In this document: piece after piece, positions 46,062-55,958 of the stretch | Layout: the number at the start of each line of letters is the position of its first letter | Numbering within the stretch: position 1 is the stretch's first letter | Assembly (NCBI RefSeq): GCF_003855255.1 | Contig: NZ_CP034072.1 | Coordinates: 2,255,238 to 2,319,237, forward strand | Reading direction: 5' to 3' | Origin: Mycolicibacterium nivoides | GTDB lineage: Bacteria > Actinomycetota > Actinomycetes > Mycobacteriales > Mycobacteriaceae | Length of the DNA stretch: 64,000 bases | Position numbers and translations under genes: made by a program | The notes under the pieces: model-generated | Told to the model about the DNA's origin: nothing | The model's input: the letters and a program-made list of their open reading frames with translations, nothing else | Database searches by the model: none

Positions 46062-46895
46062 CTAGGCCGACACCCAGATCAGCCTGTCGTCGTCGGCGAC
46101 GACGGTGCCCGCGGTCGGGGCCGCGAAATGCGTTCCGAACAACAGTGCCTGCTCATCGACGATGCCCTGCAGCAGACGGGCGCGGGTCACCGCGGCAGCT
46201 GCCGGATCGTCATCGGGAAGGGCCTGCACCTCGGGGTGGGTGATCTGGATCGGATGGTGGATGACGTCACCGCCGATGATCGCCACCTCCCCATCGGATT
46301 CGATCCGAACCGCGGCATGCCCCGCGGTGTGACCAGGGGTGGCCAACAGCCGGATCTCGTCGGTGATCGCGTGGTCCGAGTCGGTCAGACGCAGGACATC
46401 GTGCGCGACAAGCGGTTCGACGGTCTCGGAGGCGGCGCGGTTCGGCGCCGAGGACTGGAGCCATGACGTGTACTCGTCGGCGGTGAGCAGGTATGTCGCG
46501 TTGGGATAGGTGGGGACCCAGGCACCGTCACGCTGGGAGGTATTGCGCCCGGCATGGTCGAGGTGAAGGTGAGTGCAGACGACGGTGGTCACATCGCCGG
46601 GGGTGAATCCGGCCGCGGCCAACGACTGCCCGTACTGGTCGGGATCCATGGGGATCTGATACGGCAGTTCGTGGCCCTCCCCGAAACAGCAGTCCACCAC
46701 CACGAGCTCGTCACCGGATTCGATGACGAACGACTGGATCGCCACCAGCAGGTTGCCCGCGTCATCGACATAATGCGGCTGAAGCCAGCTCGGGAGCTCG
46801 GACGGAAGCCCGCGAAACAGCCGGTCAGGCCGGGTCGGCACCACCGTCTCCAGCACGGAGTGAACCGTCAACGCGCCGATCGTCCACTTCTGCAT
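46062..46895 (-). CDS. Metallo-beta-lactamase-fold hydrolase
   Basis: 277 residues. The dinuclear zinc motif is His109-Leu-His111-Leu-Asp113-His114. The later ligands are visible as Pro-Gly-His near 192, the Asp of Gly-Gly-Asp-Val-Ile near 213 and the His of Gly-Thr-His near 257. No signal peptide is present. The extended N-terminus with Leu-Pro-Ser-Trp-Leu resembles lactonase/MlhB-like members, but substrate cannot be assigned. It is divergent from the GntR gene, with an 82-bp shared regulatory gap, so it probably belongs to the catabolic unit at 47.8-52.5 kb. Confidence 0.85.
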   Translation of the reverse strand: MQKWTIGALTVHSVLETVVPTRPDRLFRGLPSELPSWLQPHYVDDAGNLLVAIQSFVIESGDELVVVDCCFGEGHELPYQIPMDPDQYGQSLAAAGFTPGDVTTVVCTHLHLDHAGRNTSQRDGAWVPTYPNATYLLTADEYTSWLQSSAPNRAASETVEPLVAHDVLRLTDSDHAITDEIRLLATPGHTAGHAAVRIESDGEVAIIGGDVIHHPIQITHPEVQALPDDDPAAAAVTRARLLQGIVDEQALLFGTHFAAPTAGTVVADDDRLIWVSA

Positions 46896-46977
46896 GGCTC
46901 ACCGTATGAGACAAATCATTTGGATACAAGGCTCCGCGTGGCCCCATCAACGGCACACCATCTGGCACACTCGATAC

Positions 46978-47760
46978 GTGGCGCAGCCAAACGTCCGGTT
47001 CCAGCGACTTGCCGAACAGGTCGCCGACCAGTTGCGGCGCCGGATCCTCACCGGGGAACTGCCCGACGGCACGATCCTGCCCAAGGAAGACGAACTTCTC
47101 GTCGAGTATCCGATCAGCAAGCCGTCCCTGCGCGAGGCGATGCGCATCCTCGAGGCCGAGGGGCTGTTGACGGTACGGCGCGGCAAGCTCGGCGGCGCGG
47201 TGGTCCACCGACCAGACGCAGCAAACCTCGCATACACAATGGGGTTGGTGCTCGGCGCCGGGCAGGTCGGCCTCGCCGACGTGGGCACGGCCCTGCTGCA
47301 GGTCGAGCCGGCATGTGCCGCGCTCTGCGCCCAGCGCCCGGACCGGAAGCGCACCGTTGTACCTATTCTCCGCGAATTGCACGAAGAATCGGTCAGATCG
47401 GTTGCCGATCTGCTGCAGGCCACCTCGGCGAGCCGCCGGTATCACGAAGCGCTGGTGCGCCATTGCGGAAACGAGACGATGATCATCCTGGCGGGCGCGC
47501 TGGAGGCGCTGTGGTCAGCTCATGAGCAAAACTGGTCGGCGCAGGTGACGGACCACTCGACCGTGCCCGTCGAGGAGCGCCGAGCGGTACTGGAAGACCA
47601 CCGGCAGGTGATCGACGCGATCGACATGGGTGACGCACAGCGAGCCCGCGATCTGGCCGCGGCTCATCTGATCAACGCCCAGCAGTACCCGGGAGTCGAC
47701 GGGGTCGTCGATCCGACGATGGTGCGCACATGGGCGCAGTCCAGTCCCCGACGACCGTGA
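46978..47760 (+). CDS. GntR-family (FadR/FCD) regulator of the adjacent catabolic cluster
   Basis: 260 residues. A winged helix-turn-helix spans residues 8-75 with the Pro-Ser-Leu-Arg-Glu-Ala-Met-Arg recognition motif. An FCD ligand-binding domain follows with spaced Asp/His residues (for example His near 165 and His near 223) of the metal-dependent FCD class, which bind small carboxylates. GTG 46978 follows a CGATAC element closely, suggesting a leaderless mRNA. It is divergent from the metallo-hydrolase and 58 nt upstream of the ligase gene. It likely controls both through the shared ATGATTTG element. Confidence 0.87.
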   Translation: MAQPNVRFQRLAEQVADQLRRRILTGELPDGTILPKEDELLVEYPISKPSLREAMRILEAEGLLTVRRGKLGGAVVHRPDAANLAYTMGLVLGAGQVGLADVGTALLQVEPACAALCAQRPDRKRTVVPILRELHEESVRSVADLLQATSASRRYHEALVRHCGNETMIILAGALEALWSAHEQNWSAQVTDHSTVPVEERRAVLEDHRQVIDAIDMGDAQRARDLAAAHLINAQQYPGVDGVVDPTMVRTWAQSSPRRP

Positions 47761-47784
47761 TCACAGCCGACAACGATGTGACCG

Positions 47785-47812
47785 TTGACACAAGTTCTTA
47801 TTTTCATATGAT
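47785..47812 (+). promoter_or_regulatory. Near-consensus promoter giving a leaderless ligase mRNA
   Basis: TTGACA (47785-47790), a 16-nt spacer and TATGAT (47807-47812) match the housekeeping sigma factor consensus closely. The ATG at 47819 lies 7 nt after the -10 element, where transcription should start, so the mRNA would be leaderless. The element ATGATTTG (47808-47815), overlapping the -10, also occurs inverted at 46912-46919 in the divergent promoter region, a possible GntR half-site. Confidence 0.65.
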
Positions 47813-47818
47813 TTGGTG

Positions 47819-49444
47819 ATGAAGGTCGGCGACGTCGCCGTTGACGTAGTAGACGCGGCCCACTATCGGTCGGCCGGGTGGTGGTCGGACCGCACGATCT
47901 CGCAGACCGTGCGCGGTCACGCACTGGCCCACCCCGACAAGCCGGCCTATGTGGACCACCCTGCCGCCACCTATACCTGGCGTGAATTCGACGAGGCCGC
48001 AACGTCACTCGCGGCCCAGCTGGCGGGCGCCGGGGTTCACCCGGGTGACCGGGTCGCCGTGTGGCACGGCGACACCGCCGCCATTCATGTGCTGTTCGTG
48101 GCGATCGAACGATGCGGCGGCGTCGTTGTCGGGATCGGCGCCCGCGCCGGGACGCGCGAGGCCACCCAGATCTTGCGCACCACCGAGCCGCGCCTGCTGA
48201 TCAGCGACGCGGCGCGGCAGGCCTCGGCGCAGGCCACCGTCGCCGGCCTCGCTCCGCAACTCGACCTCGCCGCCGTGGTCCTACGCTCCGAGCGCGATGG
48301 CCTGTCCATCGACACCCACACTCCCCCGTGTGCGCCCGACGACGCCGCGGCGGTCGGCCCCGACGACGTGTTCCTGATCAACTCGACCTCGGGGACCACC
48401 GGCCTACCCAAATGTGTTGTACACACCCAGAACCGGTGGCACTACTTCCATCAGCAGGCGGTCGCCAACGGCGCACTGAGCGCCGACGACGTCTTCCTGC
48501 CCGTCATCCCGGCCCCGTTCGGGTTCGGCATCTGGACCGCCCACACCACCCCGATCTACCTCGGCGTCACCACGGTCCTGCTCGAGCGATTCGACGCGGC
48601 GGCCGCGTGCGAGGCGATCGCCCATCACCGCGTCAGCGTGTTGTGCTGTGTCAGTACCCAATTGATGATGATCATGGCCGACCGGGCATCGCGCGAGAAC
48701 GACCTGAGCTCGTTGCGCGTGGTCTTCACCGGGGGTGAGGCGCTGCCCTATCAGCGCGCCGCCGACTTCGAGGAACTCACCCGCGCCACCATCCTGCAGT
48801 TCTACGGCTCCAACGAAACCGGCCTGCTGAGCGGGACGACGCTGCACGATTCCCGGGAGCGCAGGCTGCGCACCGCCGGAAGGCTGGTGCCGGAGATGGC
48901 GGTGCGCCTGTTCGACGGCGATGACGACGTGACCTCGACGGGCCGTGGGCAACCGGCCTGCCGCGGACCGGCCACCAGCCTGGGCTATCTCGGCGGCGTC
49001 GACCACGACAAGCTGTACACCCCGGACGGCTGGATGAGGATGGGCGACGTCTGCGAGGTCGACTCCGACGGCTACCTTTCGGTCACCGGTCGCACCTCGG
49101 ACTTCATCGTGCGCGGCGGCAAGAACATCAGTGCCGGCGAGGTCGAGGATGCGGTGACGACGCATCCGGCCGTGGCCGTGGCTGCTGCGGTGGCGATGCC
49201 CGACCCTGTCTTCGGCGAGAAGGTCTGCATCTACATAGAACCCGTAGCACCTGCCAACAACCACGTCATCGATCTCCCTGGGCTCGTCGAACACCTCCTG
49301 GCCCAGGGCATGTCGAAGGAACTGCTCCCCGAGCGGCTCATCGTGCTCGACGAGTTGCCCCGGTCGTCAGGCGGGAAGATCGCCAAAGGGCAACTACGCG
49401 AAGATATCCGGACGCGGTTGGGAGACGACTATGAACGTCGGTGA
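47819..49444 (+). CDS. Acid-CoA ligase (ANL superfamily, benzoate-CoA ligase-like)
   Basis: 541 residues. The adenylation P-loop Thr-Ser-Gly-Thr-Thr-Gly-Leu-Pro-Lys is at 190-198. Motif A5 Tyr-Gly-Ser-Asn-Glu-Thr-Gly is in the middle, followed by Gly-Trp-x-Arg-Met-Gly-Asp and the hinge Gly-Arg-Thr-Ser-Asp. The catalytic Lys lies in Ser-Gly-Gly-Lys-Ile near the C-terminus. It should activate a carboxylic acid to acyl-AMP and then acyl-CoA. The subfamily feel is aryl/cyclic acid ligase, not long-chain fatty acid ligase, but this is inference. Its last 14 nt overlap the class II aldolase gene. Confidence 0.83.
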   Translation: MKVGDVAVDVVDAAHYRSAGWWSDRTISQTVRGHALAHPDKPAYVDHPAATYTWREFDEAATSLAAQLAGAGVHPGDRVAVWHGDTAAIHVLFVAIERCGGVVVGIGARAGTREATQILRTTEPRLLISDAARQASAQATVAGLAPQLDLAAVVLRSERDGLSIDTHTPPCAPDDAAAVGPDDVFLINSTSGTTGLPKCVVHTQNRWHYFHQQAVANGALSADDVFLPVIPAPFGFGIWTAHTTPIYLGVTTVLLERFDAAAACEAIAHHRVSVLCCVSTQLMMIMADRASRENDLSSLRVVFTGGEALPYQRAADFEELTRATILQFYGSNETGLLSGTTLHDSRERRLRTAGRLVPEMAVRLFDGDDDVTSTGRGQPACRGPATSLGYLGGVDHDKLYTPDGWMRMGDVCEVDSDGYLSVTGRTSDFIVRGGKNISAGEVEDAVTTHPAVAVAAAVAMPDPVFGEKVCIYIEPVAPANNHVIDLPGLVEHLLAQGMSKELLPERLIVLDELPRSSGGKIAKGQLREDIRTRLGDDYERR

Positions 49445-50204
49445 GATGCGCCAGGGCGGGTTGAAAGTTTGGTCGCCATCGGTCACCCCTCCGATCGGCG
49501 TCGACCTGTCCGAAGAACAGGCGCTCGCCGTAGCGTTCCGGCACCTGGCCGCCATCGGATTCGCCGAGAACATGGCCGGCCACATCACCTGGCAGCCTGA
49601 GGGCCGCACCGAGATGCTGGTCAATCCGTGGGGACTGTGGTGGCAGGAGCTCACCGCATCCGACATCTGCGTGGTCGACGAGAACGCCGCCGTGGTGCGC
49701 GGCCGCTGGGATGTCACCCCGGCCATCCACATCCACACCGAACTGCACCGAATGCGCGATGATGCCCGCGTCGTCATCCACAACCACCCCTACTACGTGA
49801 GCCTCATCGCCGCGTTGGGGAAGCTGCCGGACCTGGTGCACCAGACCGGATCGCTGTTCCTCGACGACATGTGCTTCGTCGAAACCTATGACGGCGAGGT
49901 CGATTCGGCACCGAGGGCGCGCGAGCTCGCCGAACGGATCGGCACCGCCAATCTCACCATCCTGGCCAACCACGGCGTCATCACCACCGGAGGCACCGTG
50001 GCCGAGGCCGTGTACCGGGCCGCGTCGATCGACCGGGTGTGCAAACTGGCCTACCAGGTGATGCTCACCGGCCGGGAGTCGACGGCGATGAACCGCTCAG
50101 ACATGTACGGCATGAAGGCCTCGCTCATCGAGCGGGCCGCCGACGTCTACTGGGCCGGCGCGGCCCGCATGACCATCAAGGCCGACCCCGACGTGCTCAG
50201 CTAG
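49431..50204 (+). CDS. Class II aldolase/adducin-family protein
   Basis: 257 residues. Zinc ligands His117-Asn-His119 and the His of Ala-Asn-His-Gly-Val (about residue 182) are present. The phosphate-binding loop, typically Gly-Asn-x-Ser, is Gly-His-Ile-Thr at 50-53, so a phosphorylated aldol substrate is unlikely. Some family members are decarboxylases of aromatic dihydroxy acids, for example dihydroxyphthalate. Its place between an acid-CoA ligase and an amidohydrolase fits that kind of role, but the substrate is unknown. It starts 14 nt inside the ligase gene. Confidence 0.82.
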   Translation: MNVGEMRQGGLKVWSPSVTPPIGVDLSEEQALAVAFRHLAAIGFAENMAGHITWQPEGRTEMLVNPWGLWWQELTASDICVVDENAAVVRGRWDVTPAIHIHTELHRMRDDARVVIHNHPYYVSLIAALGKLPDLVHQTGSLFLDDMCFVETYDGEVDSAPRARELAERIGTANLTILANHGVITTGGTVAEAVYRAASIDRVCKLAYQVMLTGRESTAMNRSDMYGMKASLIERAADVYWAGAARMTIKADPDVLS

Positions 50205-50233
50205 TTCCCGGACCCTGAAGGAGACCACGCCCC

Positions 50234-51502
50234 ATGAAGTCCATCGACGAGCTCGCCGGCAATCTCAACTTCACCACCGCGCAGCAAGGTGCCGAACGCA
50301 CGGTCACATTTCTTCCCGAACCGCAACGGGCCGAACGTCTGTACACCGTGATCTCGGTCGACGATCACATCGTCGAGCCGCCCGACACATTCACCGGCCG
50401 GGTGCCACGCAAGTTCGCCGACCGTGCCCCGAAGGTCGTCGACACCGAGAACGGCGGGCAGACCTGGATGTACGACGGGCAGTCCTTACCCAATGTCGGC
50501 TTCAACGCCGTGGTCGGCCGGCCGGTCTCCGAATACGGTTTCGAGCCGGCGCGGTTCGACGAAATGCGCCGCGGCGCCTGGGACATTCACGAACGCGTCA
50601 AAGACATGGATCTCAACGGCGTCTACGCGTCGCTCAACTTCCCGTCGTTCCTCCCCGGGTTCGCCGGCCAGCGACTGCAGCAGGTGACCAAAGACCGGGA
50701 TCTGGCGATGGCCGCGGTGCGGGCCTGGAACGACTGGCACCTCGAAGCGTGGGCCGGGTCCTATCCCGACCGGATCATCCCGTGCCAGCTGCCGTGGCTA
50801 CTCGACCCTGAAGTCGGCGCCCAGATGATCTACGAGAACGCCGAACGCGGTTTCCACGCCGTGACATTCAGCGAGAATCCCGCCATGCTCGGGCTGCCGA
50901 CCATCCACTCCGGCTACTGGGAGCCGATGATGGCGGCATGTGCCGAGACGGGCACCGTTGTCAATCTGCACATCGGGTCCTCGGGCTCGGCACCATCCAC
51001 CACCGACGATGCTCCGCCGGATGTTCAGGGTGTGTTGTTCTTCGCCTACGCCATCACCGCCGCGGTCGACTGGCTCTACTCAGGTCTGCCCAGCCGCTAC
51101 CCGGACCTCAAGATCTGCCTGTCCGAAGGTGGAATCGGTTGGGTGGCAGGCCTGCTCGACCGGCTCGACCACATGCTCAGCTACCACCAGATGTACGGAA
51201 CCTGGAAGGCGCTGGGCGAGAGCCTCTCCCCTGCCGAGGTGTTCACCAGGAACTTCTGGTTCTGCGCGGTCGAAGACCAGTCATCGTTCGTGCAGCACGA
51301 ACGGATCGGCACCGGCAACATTCTGCTCGAAGCCGACTACCCGCATTGCGACTCCACCTGGCCGCACACCCAGGCCACCATCCACGAACAGATCCAGGGC
51401 CTGCCCGCCGAGGTGATCCGGAAGATCACCTGGGAGAACGCATCCCGGCTCTACCAGCATCCGGTGCCACCGGCGGTGCAGAGCGATCCGAACGCCTACT
51501 GA
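50234..51502 (+). CDS. Amidohydrolase-2 family protein (ACMSD/decarboxylase-like)
   Basis: 422 residues. After a 35-residue N-terminal extension the barrel opens with Val-Asp-Asp-His45-Ile-Val-Glu-Pro, the metal-binding start of this family. A central His in Asn-Leu-His-Ile-Gly and the final Asp in Glu-Ala-Asp-Tyr-Pro-His complete the site. Relatives catalyse non-oxidative decarboxylation or hydrolysis of aromatic and ring-cleavage acids. AAGGAG lies about 10 nt before the ATG. It is 29 nt after the aldolase stop and 3 nt before the dehydrogenase start, in one operon. Confidence 0.83.
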   Translation: MKSIDELAGNLNFTTAQQGAERTVTFLPEPQRAERLYTVISVDDHIVEPPDTFTGRVPRKFADRAPKVVDTENGGQTWMYDGQSLPNVGFNAVVGRPVSEYGFEPARFDEMRRGAWDIHERVKDMDLNGVYASLNFPSFLPGFAGQRLQQVTKDRDLAMAAVRAWNDWHLEAWAGSYPDRIIPCQLPWLLDPEVGAQMIYENAERGFHAVTFSENPAMLGLPTIHSGYWEPMMAACAETGTVVNLHIGSSGSAPSTTDDAPPDVQGVLFFAYAITAAVDWLYSGLPSRYPDLKICLSEGGIGWVAGLLDRLDHMLSYHQMYGTWKALGESLSPAEVFTRNFWFCAVEDQSSFVQHERIGTGNILLEADYPHCDSTWPHTQATIHEQIQGLPAEVIRKITWENASRLYQHPVPPAVQSDPNAY

Positions 51503-51505
51503 TCC

Positions 51506-52465
51506 ATGACCCGACCGCTGCGCATCGCCGTTCTCGACGACTACCAGGGGATCGCCGACACCGTCGACTGGACGCCCATACCCCGCGCCCCCGAAATCAC
51601 GTCACTGCGGGAACACATCGCACCCGGCCCGGCCCTGGTCGAGACTCTGGCCGGCCACGAGGTCGTCGTCGCGATGCGGGAACGCACCCCGATCGACGCG
51701 ACGCTGCTCGCCCAGTTACCCGACCTGAAGCTTCTCGTGACCACCGGACCGTTCAACGCCGCCATCGACGTGGCCGCCGCGCACCGACTCGGTATCACCG
51801 TGTCGGGCACCGGCGGGGCGATCACCCCGACGGTCGAACACACCTGGGCACTGATCCTGGGACTGCAGCGACATCTGGTCGTCGAGGATCAGCGCATCCG
51901 CGACGGGCTGTGGCAGAGCACGATCGGCGGCGACCTGCACGGGGCGACCCTGGGGCTGGTCGGAGTGGGCCGGATCGGCAGTCGCGTCGCCGCGATCGGG
52001 ACGGCATTCGGCATGAACGTCATCGCGTGGAGCCCCAACCTCACCGACGAGCGTGCGGCCACAGCCGGCGTGGTCCGGGTGGAGCGGGAGGCGCTGTTCG
52101 CCGACGCCGACGTAGTGTCGCTGCACATGGTGCTCGCAGAGACGACCCGCGGCCTGATCGGCACCGCCGAACTGGGCGCGATGAGGCCGTCGGCGATCCT
52201 GGTGAACACCTCGCGCGGCGGTCTGATCGACGAGCCCGCGTTGGTCGACGCACTGCGCGGCAGCCAGATCCGCGGTGCGGCCCTCGATGTCTACCAGCAG
52301 GAGCCCCTGCCCGCGCAGCACCCCTTGACCACTCTGTCCAACACTTTGCTGACCCCGCACCTCGGCTACGTCACCGAGGGCGTGATGAAGACCTTCTACC
52401 GGGACATTGTCGAGGACATAGCGGCTTATTGCGCGGGTTCCCCGGTGCGTTTGCTCCCCGGCTAG
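51506..52465 (+). CDS. D-2-hydroxyacid dehydrogenase (NAD-dependent)
   Basis: 319 residues. The Rossmann motif Gly153-Val-Gly155-Arg-Ile-Gly158 is followed by catalytic Arg237 (Ser-Arg-Gly-Gly), Glu266 and His285 (Thr-Pro-His-Leu-Gly). The N-terminal catalytic domain begins Ile-Ala-Val-Leu-Asp-Asp-Tyr-Gln, as in a common actinobacterial subgroup. It interconverts a 2-keto acid and a D-2-hydroxy acid. It is the last gene of the ligase-aldolase-amidohydrolase operon, and a role in oxidising or reducing a side-chain acid of the same pathway is inferred. Confidence 0.87.
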   Translation: MTRPLRIAVLDDYQGIADTVDWTPIPRAPEITSLREHIAPGPALVETLAGHEVVVAMRERTPIDATLLAQLPDLKLLVTTGPFNAAIDVAAAHRLGITVSGTGGAITPTVEHTWALILGLQRHLVVEDQRIRDGLWQSTIGGDLHGATLGLVGVGRIGSRVAAIGTAFGMNVIAWSPNLTDERAATAGVVRVEREALFADADVVSLHMVLAETTRGLIGTAELGAMRPSAILVNTSRGGLIDEPALVDALRGSQIRGAALDVYQQEPLPAQHPLTTLSNTLLTPHLGYVTEGVMKTFYRDIVEDIAAYCAGSPVRLLPG

Positions 52466-52622
52466 AGGGCTGAAAAATTCCCCTCAAAAGGTAACTGTGA
52501 GGAAGATCAACATTCCTGAATGGAACGTTGTCGATCCACTAAGGGACTGTTACGTTCAGCCGGTTAAAAGCGCGGTCGGAGGGTTCCGTCGGCGTGCGCC
52601 GTACCGGAGAGGTGGATTTACC

Positions 52623-53063
52623 GTGGCTGCGGTGTTTCGGCTTGCGAGCCGCTTCTGGATCCCATTGGTGCTCGTGGCCGCGCTTGCGATCAGCGGATTC
52701 GCGATGAACCGCATGCACGGAATCTTCGGTACCCACATCAACACCGAACCGGGACAGTCCGCCGGTGACGACATCGTGGAGTTCAACCCGAAGCGCGTCG
52801 TCTACGAGATCGAGGGTCCCAGCGGCACGAGCGGCCATGTCAGCTACCTGGACGCCGACGCCCAGCCCCACACCGAGAATTTCACCTCGCTGCCGTGGCG
52901 GCACGAGGTTGTCACCACCCTGCCCACGGTGTTCGCCAATGTGGTTGCCCAAGGAGATAGCGAAGTGATCAGCTGCCGGATCGTCGTCAACGGCGAAGTC
53001 CGCGACGAGCAGACCGTGAACCAGCACGACGCGCAGGCCTTCTGCTTGGACAAGGCAGCATGA
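52623..53063 (+). CDS. MmpS-family membrane protein
   Basis: 146 residues, the usual MmpS size. One N-terminal membrane helix (about residues 12-30, starting Arg-Phe-Trp-Ile-Pro-Leu-Val) precedes a periplasmic domain with the family pattern Phe-Asn-Pro-Lys-x-Val-x-Tyr-Glu-Ile and a Cys pair (about 121 and 141). MmpS proteins support their MmpL partner in export. GTG 52623 follows GGAGAGG by 10 nt; the upstream GTG at 52497 would add 42 unconserved residues. The mmpL ATG overlaps its stop by 4 nt. Confidence 0.9.
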   Translation: MAAVFRLASRFWIPLVLVAALAISGFAMNRMHGIFGTHINTEPGQSAGDDIVEFNPKRVVYEIEGPSGTSGHVSYLDADAQPHTENFTSLPWRHEVVTTLPTVFANVVAQGDSEVISCRIVVNGEVRDEQTVNQHDAQAFCLDKAA

Positions 53064-55936
53064 GCAACCACAGCGCCGCCCCCGCACACTCGGACAACCC
53101 CTCGCACAAGGGCATCGCCCGCGTCATCCGCGTCGCCGCGATCCCGATCATCCTGGCGTGGGTCGTACTCGTCGTCGTCCTCAACGCCCTGGTCCCCCAA
53201 CTCGAGGTCGTCGGCCACGAGCACGCTGTGTCCCTGTCGCCCCAGGACGCACCGGCCCTGGTGGCGATGAAGAAGATCGGCGATCGCTTCGATCAATTCG
53301 ACTCCGACACGATCGCGATGGTTGTACTGGAGGGCGAGCGGCCGCTCGGCACCGAGGCTCATCACTACTATGACGAGTTGGTCCGCACACTGCAGGCCGA
53401 CACGAAACACGTTCAGCACGTGCAGAATTACTGGGGCGACCTGATCACCGCGGCCGGATCCCAGAGCACGGACGGCAAGGCCGCCTACGTCCAGGTGAAC
53501 CTCGCAGGCAACCAGGGCGAGACACTGGCCAACGAATCGGTCGCCTCCGTCCGCAAGATCATCGACGAATCCAATCCGCCCGCAGGCGTGAAAGCCTATG
53601 TCACCGGCCAAGGTCCGCTCACCACGGACATGAACGAAGCCGGCGACAAGAGCATGGTCAAGATCACCTTCGTCACGATCGCCGTGATCGCGGTGATGCT
53701 GATCGTCGTGTATCGGTCGATCGCCACGATGCTGCTGATGCTCATCGTGGTGCTGCTGGAGATGTCGGCCGCGCGCGGTGTCGTGGCGGCCATCGGCCAC
53801 GCCGGCCTGCTCGGCCTGTCGACGTTCTCGGTGAGCCTGCTGACGTCGTTGGCCATCGCGGCCGGAACCGACTACGCGATCTTCCTCGTCGGCCGATATC
53901 AGGAGGCGAGACAGAAGGGCGAGGAACGAGAAGACGCCTACTACACCGCGTTTCACGGTGTCGGGCACGTCATCCTCGGCTCGGGTCTCACCGTTGCCGG
54001 CGCCATGCTGTGCCTGCATTTCACCCGGTTGAACTACTTCAGTTCGATGGGTATCCCCAGTTCCATCGGCATGTCAGTGGTGGTGCTGGCCTCACTCACA
54101 CTCGCACCGGCGATGCTGGTGGTCGGCAGTCGATTCGGTCTGCTCGACGCCAAACGTGAGATCCGGTCGCGCGGTTGGCGCAGGCTCGGCACCTCGGTGG
54201 TGCGCTGGCCCGTTCCGATCCTGGCCGCGGCCATCGCGGTGGCACTCGTCGGACTGCTGGCCCTGCCCGGTTATAAGACCTCCTACAACGAGCGCCTCTA
54301 CATCCCCAAGGATCTGCCGTCCAACGTCGGATACGCCGCCGCCGAAAGACATTTCACCGCGGCGCGGATGAACCCCGATCTGCTGCTGGTCGATGCGGGC
54401 CGGGATCTGCGCAACCCCGCCGACATGATCGTGCTGGACAAGATCGCCAGGGAGCTGATCCGCGTCCCCGGCGTCGCACGCGTACAGAGCATCACCCGGC
54501 CGCTGGGCCGCCCCATCGCGCACAGCTCCGTGCCGTTCCAAGTGAGTATGCAATCGGTGTCCATGACCGAGAACCTGCAGTTCCTGCGTGAACGCATGGG
54601 CGACATGAACACGCTCACCGACGATCTCGGCCGGATGATCGTGATCATGGAGAACATGCTGGGCCTGATGAACCGGATGACCGACATCACCCATGAACTC
54701 ACGGCCAGCATGAACGACATGCAGGTCAGCACCAACGAAATGCGGGATCACATGGCTGATTTCGACGATTTCATGCGGCCGATGCGGAACTATCTGTACT
54801 GGGAACCGCACTGCTATGACATCCCGATGTGTCATTCCATGCGTTCGTTGTTCGACGGGCTCGACGGCATCGACACCATGACCGAAACCCTCTCGGAATC
54901 GGTGAAGAACATGAACGAGATGGATCAGCTGATGCCGCAGTTGGTGGCGCAACTGCCACCGATGATCGCCATCTCGAAGTCCATGCAGGGCACGATGAAA
55001 ACAATGTTCAGCACGTTCAACGGGCTGATCGACCAGATCGGCAAGATGACCGACACCGCGTCGGTGATGGGCCAGGCGTTCGACGACGCCCGCAACGACG
55101 ACTCCTTCTACCTGCCGCCCGAGGCCTTCGACAACCCGGACTTCAAACGCGGTCTGGCTCTGATGGTTTCGCCAGATGGCCAGGCTGCACAGTTCATCAT
55201 CACCCACGACGTCGATCCGGCCACCTCAGAAGGCATTTCGCATGTCGAGCCGATCCTGAAGACGGCCAGGGAGGCGATCAAGACGACGCCGCTGGCCGAC
55301 GCCAAGATCTACCTCGGCGGCACCGCGGCGACCTACAAGGACATCCAGGTCGGCGCCCAGTGGGATCTGCTGATCTCGGCCTGCGGCGCGATCACGTTGA
55401 TCTTCATCGTGATGCTGTTGATCACCCGCGCGCTGATCGCGTCGTTCGTCATCGTCGGCACCGTGATCGTGTCCCTGGCCGCATCGTTCGGCCTGTCGGT
55501 CCTGGTGTGGCAGTACCTACTCGGGATCGACCTGCACTGGATGACCTTGGCGTTCTCGGTGATCATCCTGCTAGCGGTCGGATCGGACTACAACCTGCTG
55601 GTGGTCTCGCGGATGAAGGAGGAGATCAGCGCGGGTATCAACACCGGCATCATCCGGGCCATGGGCGCCACCGGCGGCGTGGTCACCGCGGCCGGCCTGG
55701 TGTTCGCGTTCACGATGGCCTCGATGGCCACCAGTGATCTGATCGCGATCGGACAGGGCGGGACCACCATCGGCCTGGGCCTGCTGTTCGACACCCTCGT
55801 CGTTCGCTCGCTGATGACACCGACGATTGCCGCGATCCTCGGCCGCTGGTTCTGGTGGCCGCTGCCGGTGCGTCAGCGTCCGGCGCGTTTCCTCTCCGAT
55901 CGGACCGCACCGATACCGGTGGCGAGAATGTCGTGA
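53060..55936 (+). CDS. MmpL-family RND transporter
   Basis: 958 residues, close to MmpL4/MmpL5. There are 12 membrane helices in two halves. The proton-relay Asp-Tyr pairs are visible as Asp271-Tyr272 (Gly-Thr-Asp-Tyr-Ala) and Asp843-Tyr844 (Gly-Ser-Asp-Tyr-Asn). The second periplasmic loop (about 420-760) contains the Met/Asp-rich coiled-coil insertion typical of MmpL4/5-type siderophore exporters. Position next to mbtM-mbtL-mbtK supports export of mycobactin or carboxymycobactin. It is coupled to mmpS by an ATGA overlap and followed by a TetR gene 22 nt later. Confidence 0.93.
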   Translation: MSNHSAAPAHSDNPSHKGIARVIRVAAIPIILAWVVLVVVLNALVPQLEVVGHEHAVSLSPQDAPALVAMKKIGDRFDQFDSDTIAMVVLEGERPLGTEAHHYYDELVRTLQADTKHVQHVQNYWGDLITAAGSQSTDGKAAYVQVNLAGNQGETLANESVASVRKIIDESNPPAGVKAYVTGQGPLTTDMNEAGDKSMVKITFVTIAVIAVMLIVVYRSIATMLLMLIVVLLEMSAARGVVAAIGHAGLLGLSTFSVSLLTSLAIAAGTDYAIFLVGRYQEARQKGEEREDAYYTAFHGVGHVILGSGLTVAGAMLCLHFTRLNYFSSMGIPSSIGMSVVVLASLTLAPAMLVVGSRFGLLDAKREIRSRGWRRLGTSVVRWPVPILAAAIAVALVGLLALPGYKTSYNERLYIPKDLPSNVGYAAAERHFTAARMNPDLLLVDAGRDLRNPADMIVLDKIARELIRVPGVARVQSITRPLGRPIAHSSVPFQVSMQSVSMTENLQFLRERMGDMNTLTDDLGRMIVIMENMLGLMNRMTDITHELTASMNDMQVSTNEMRDHMADFDDFMRPMRNYLYWEPHCYDIPMCHSMRSLFDGLDGIDTMTETLSESVKNMNEMDQLMPQLVAQLPPMIAISKSMQGTMKTMFSTFNGLIDQIGKMTDTASVMGQAFDDARNDDSFYLPPEAFDNPDFKRGLALMVSPDGQAAQFIITHDVDPATSEGISHVEPILKTAREAIKTTPLADAKIYLGGTAATYKDIQVGAQWDLLISACGAITLIFIVMLLITRALIASFVIVGTVIVSLAASFGLSVLVWQYLLGIDLHWMTLAFSVIILLAVGSDYNLLVVSRMKEEISAGINTGIIRAMGATGGVVTAAGLVFAFTMASMATSDLIAIGQGGTTIGLGLLFDTLVVRSLMTPTIAAILGRWFWWPLPVRQRPARFLSDRTAPIPVARMS

Positions 55937-55958
55937 CCCGCGTCGATACCATCGACGC

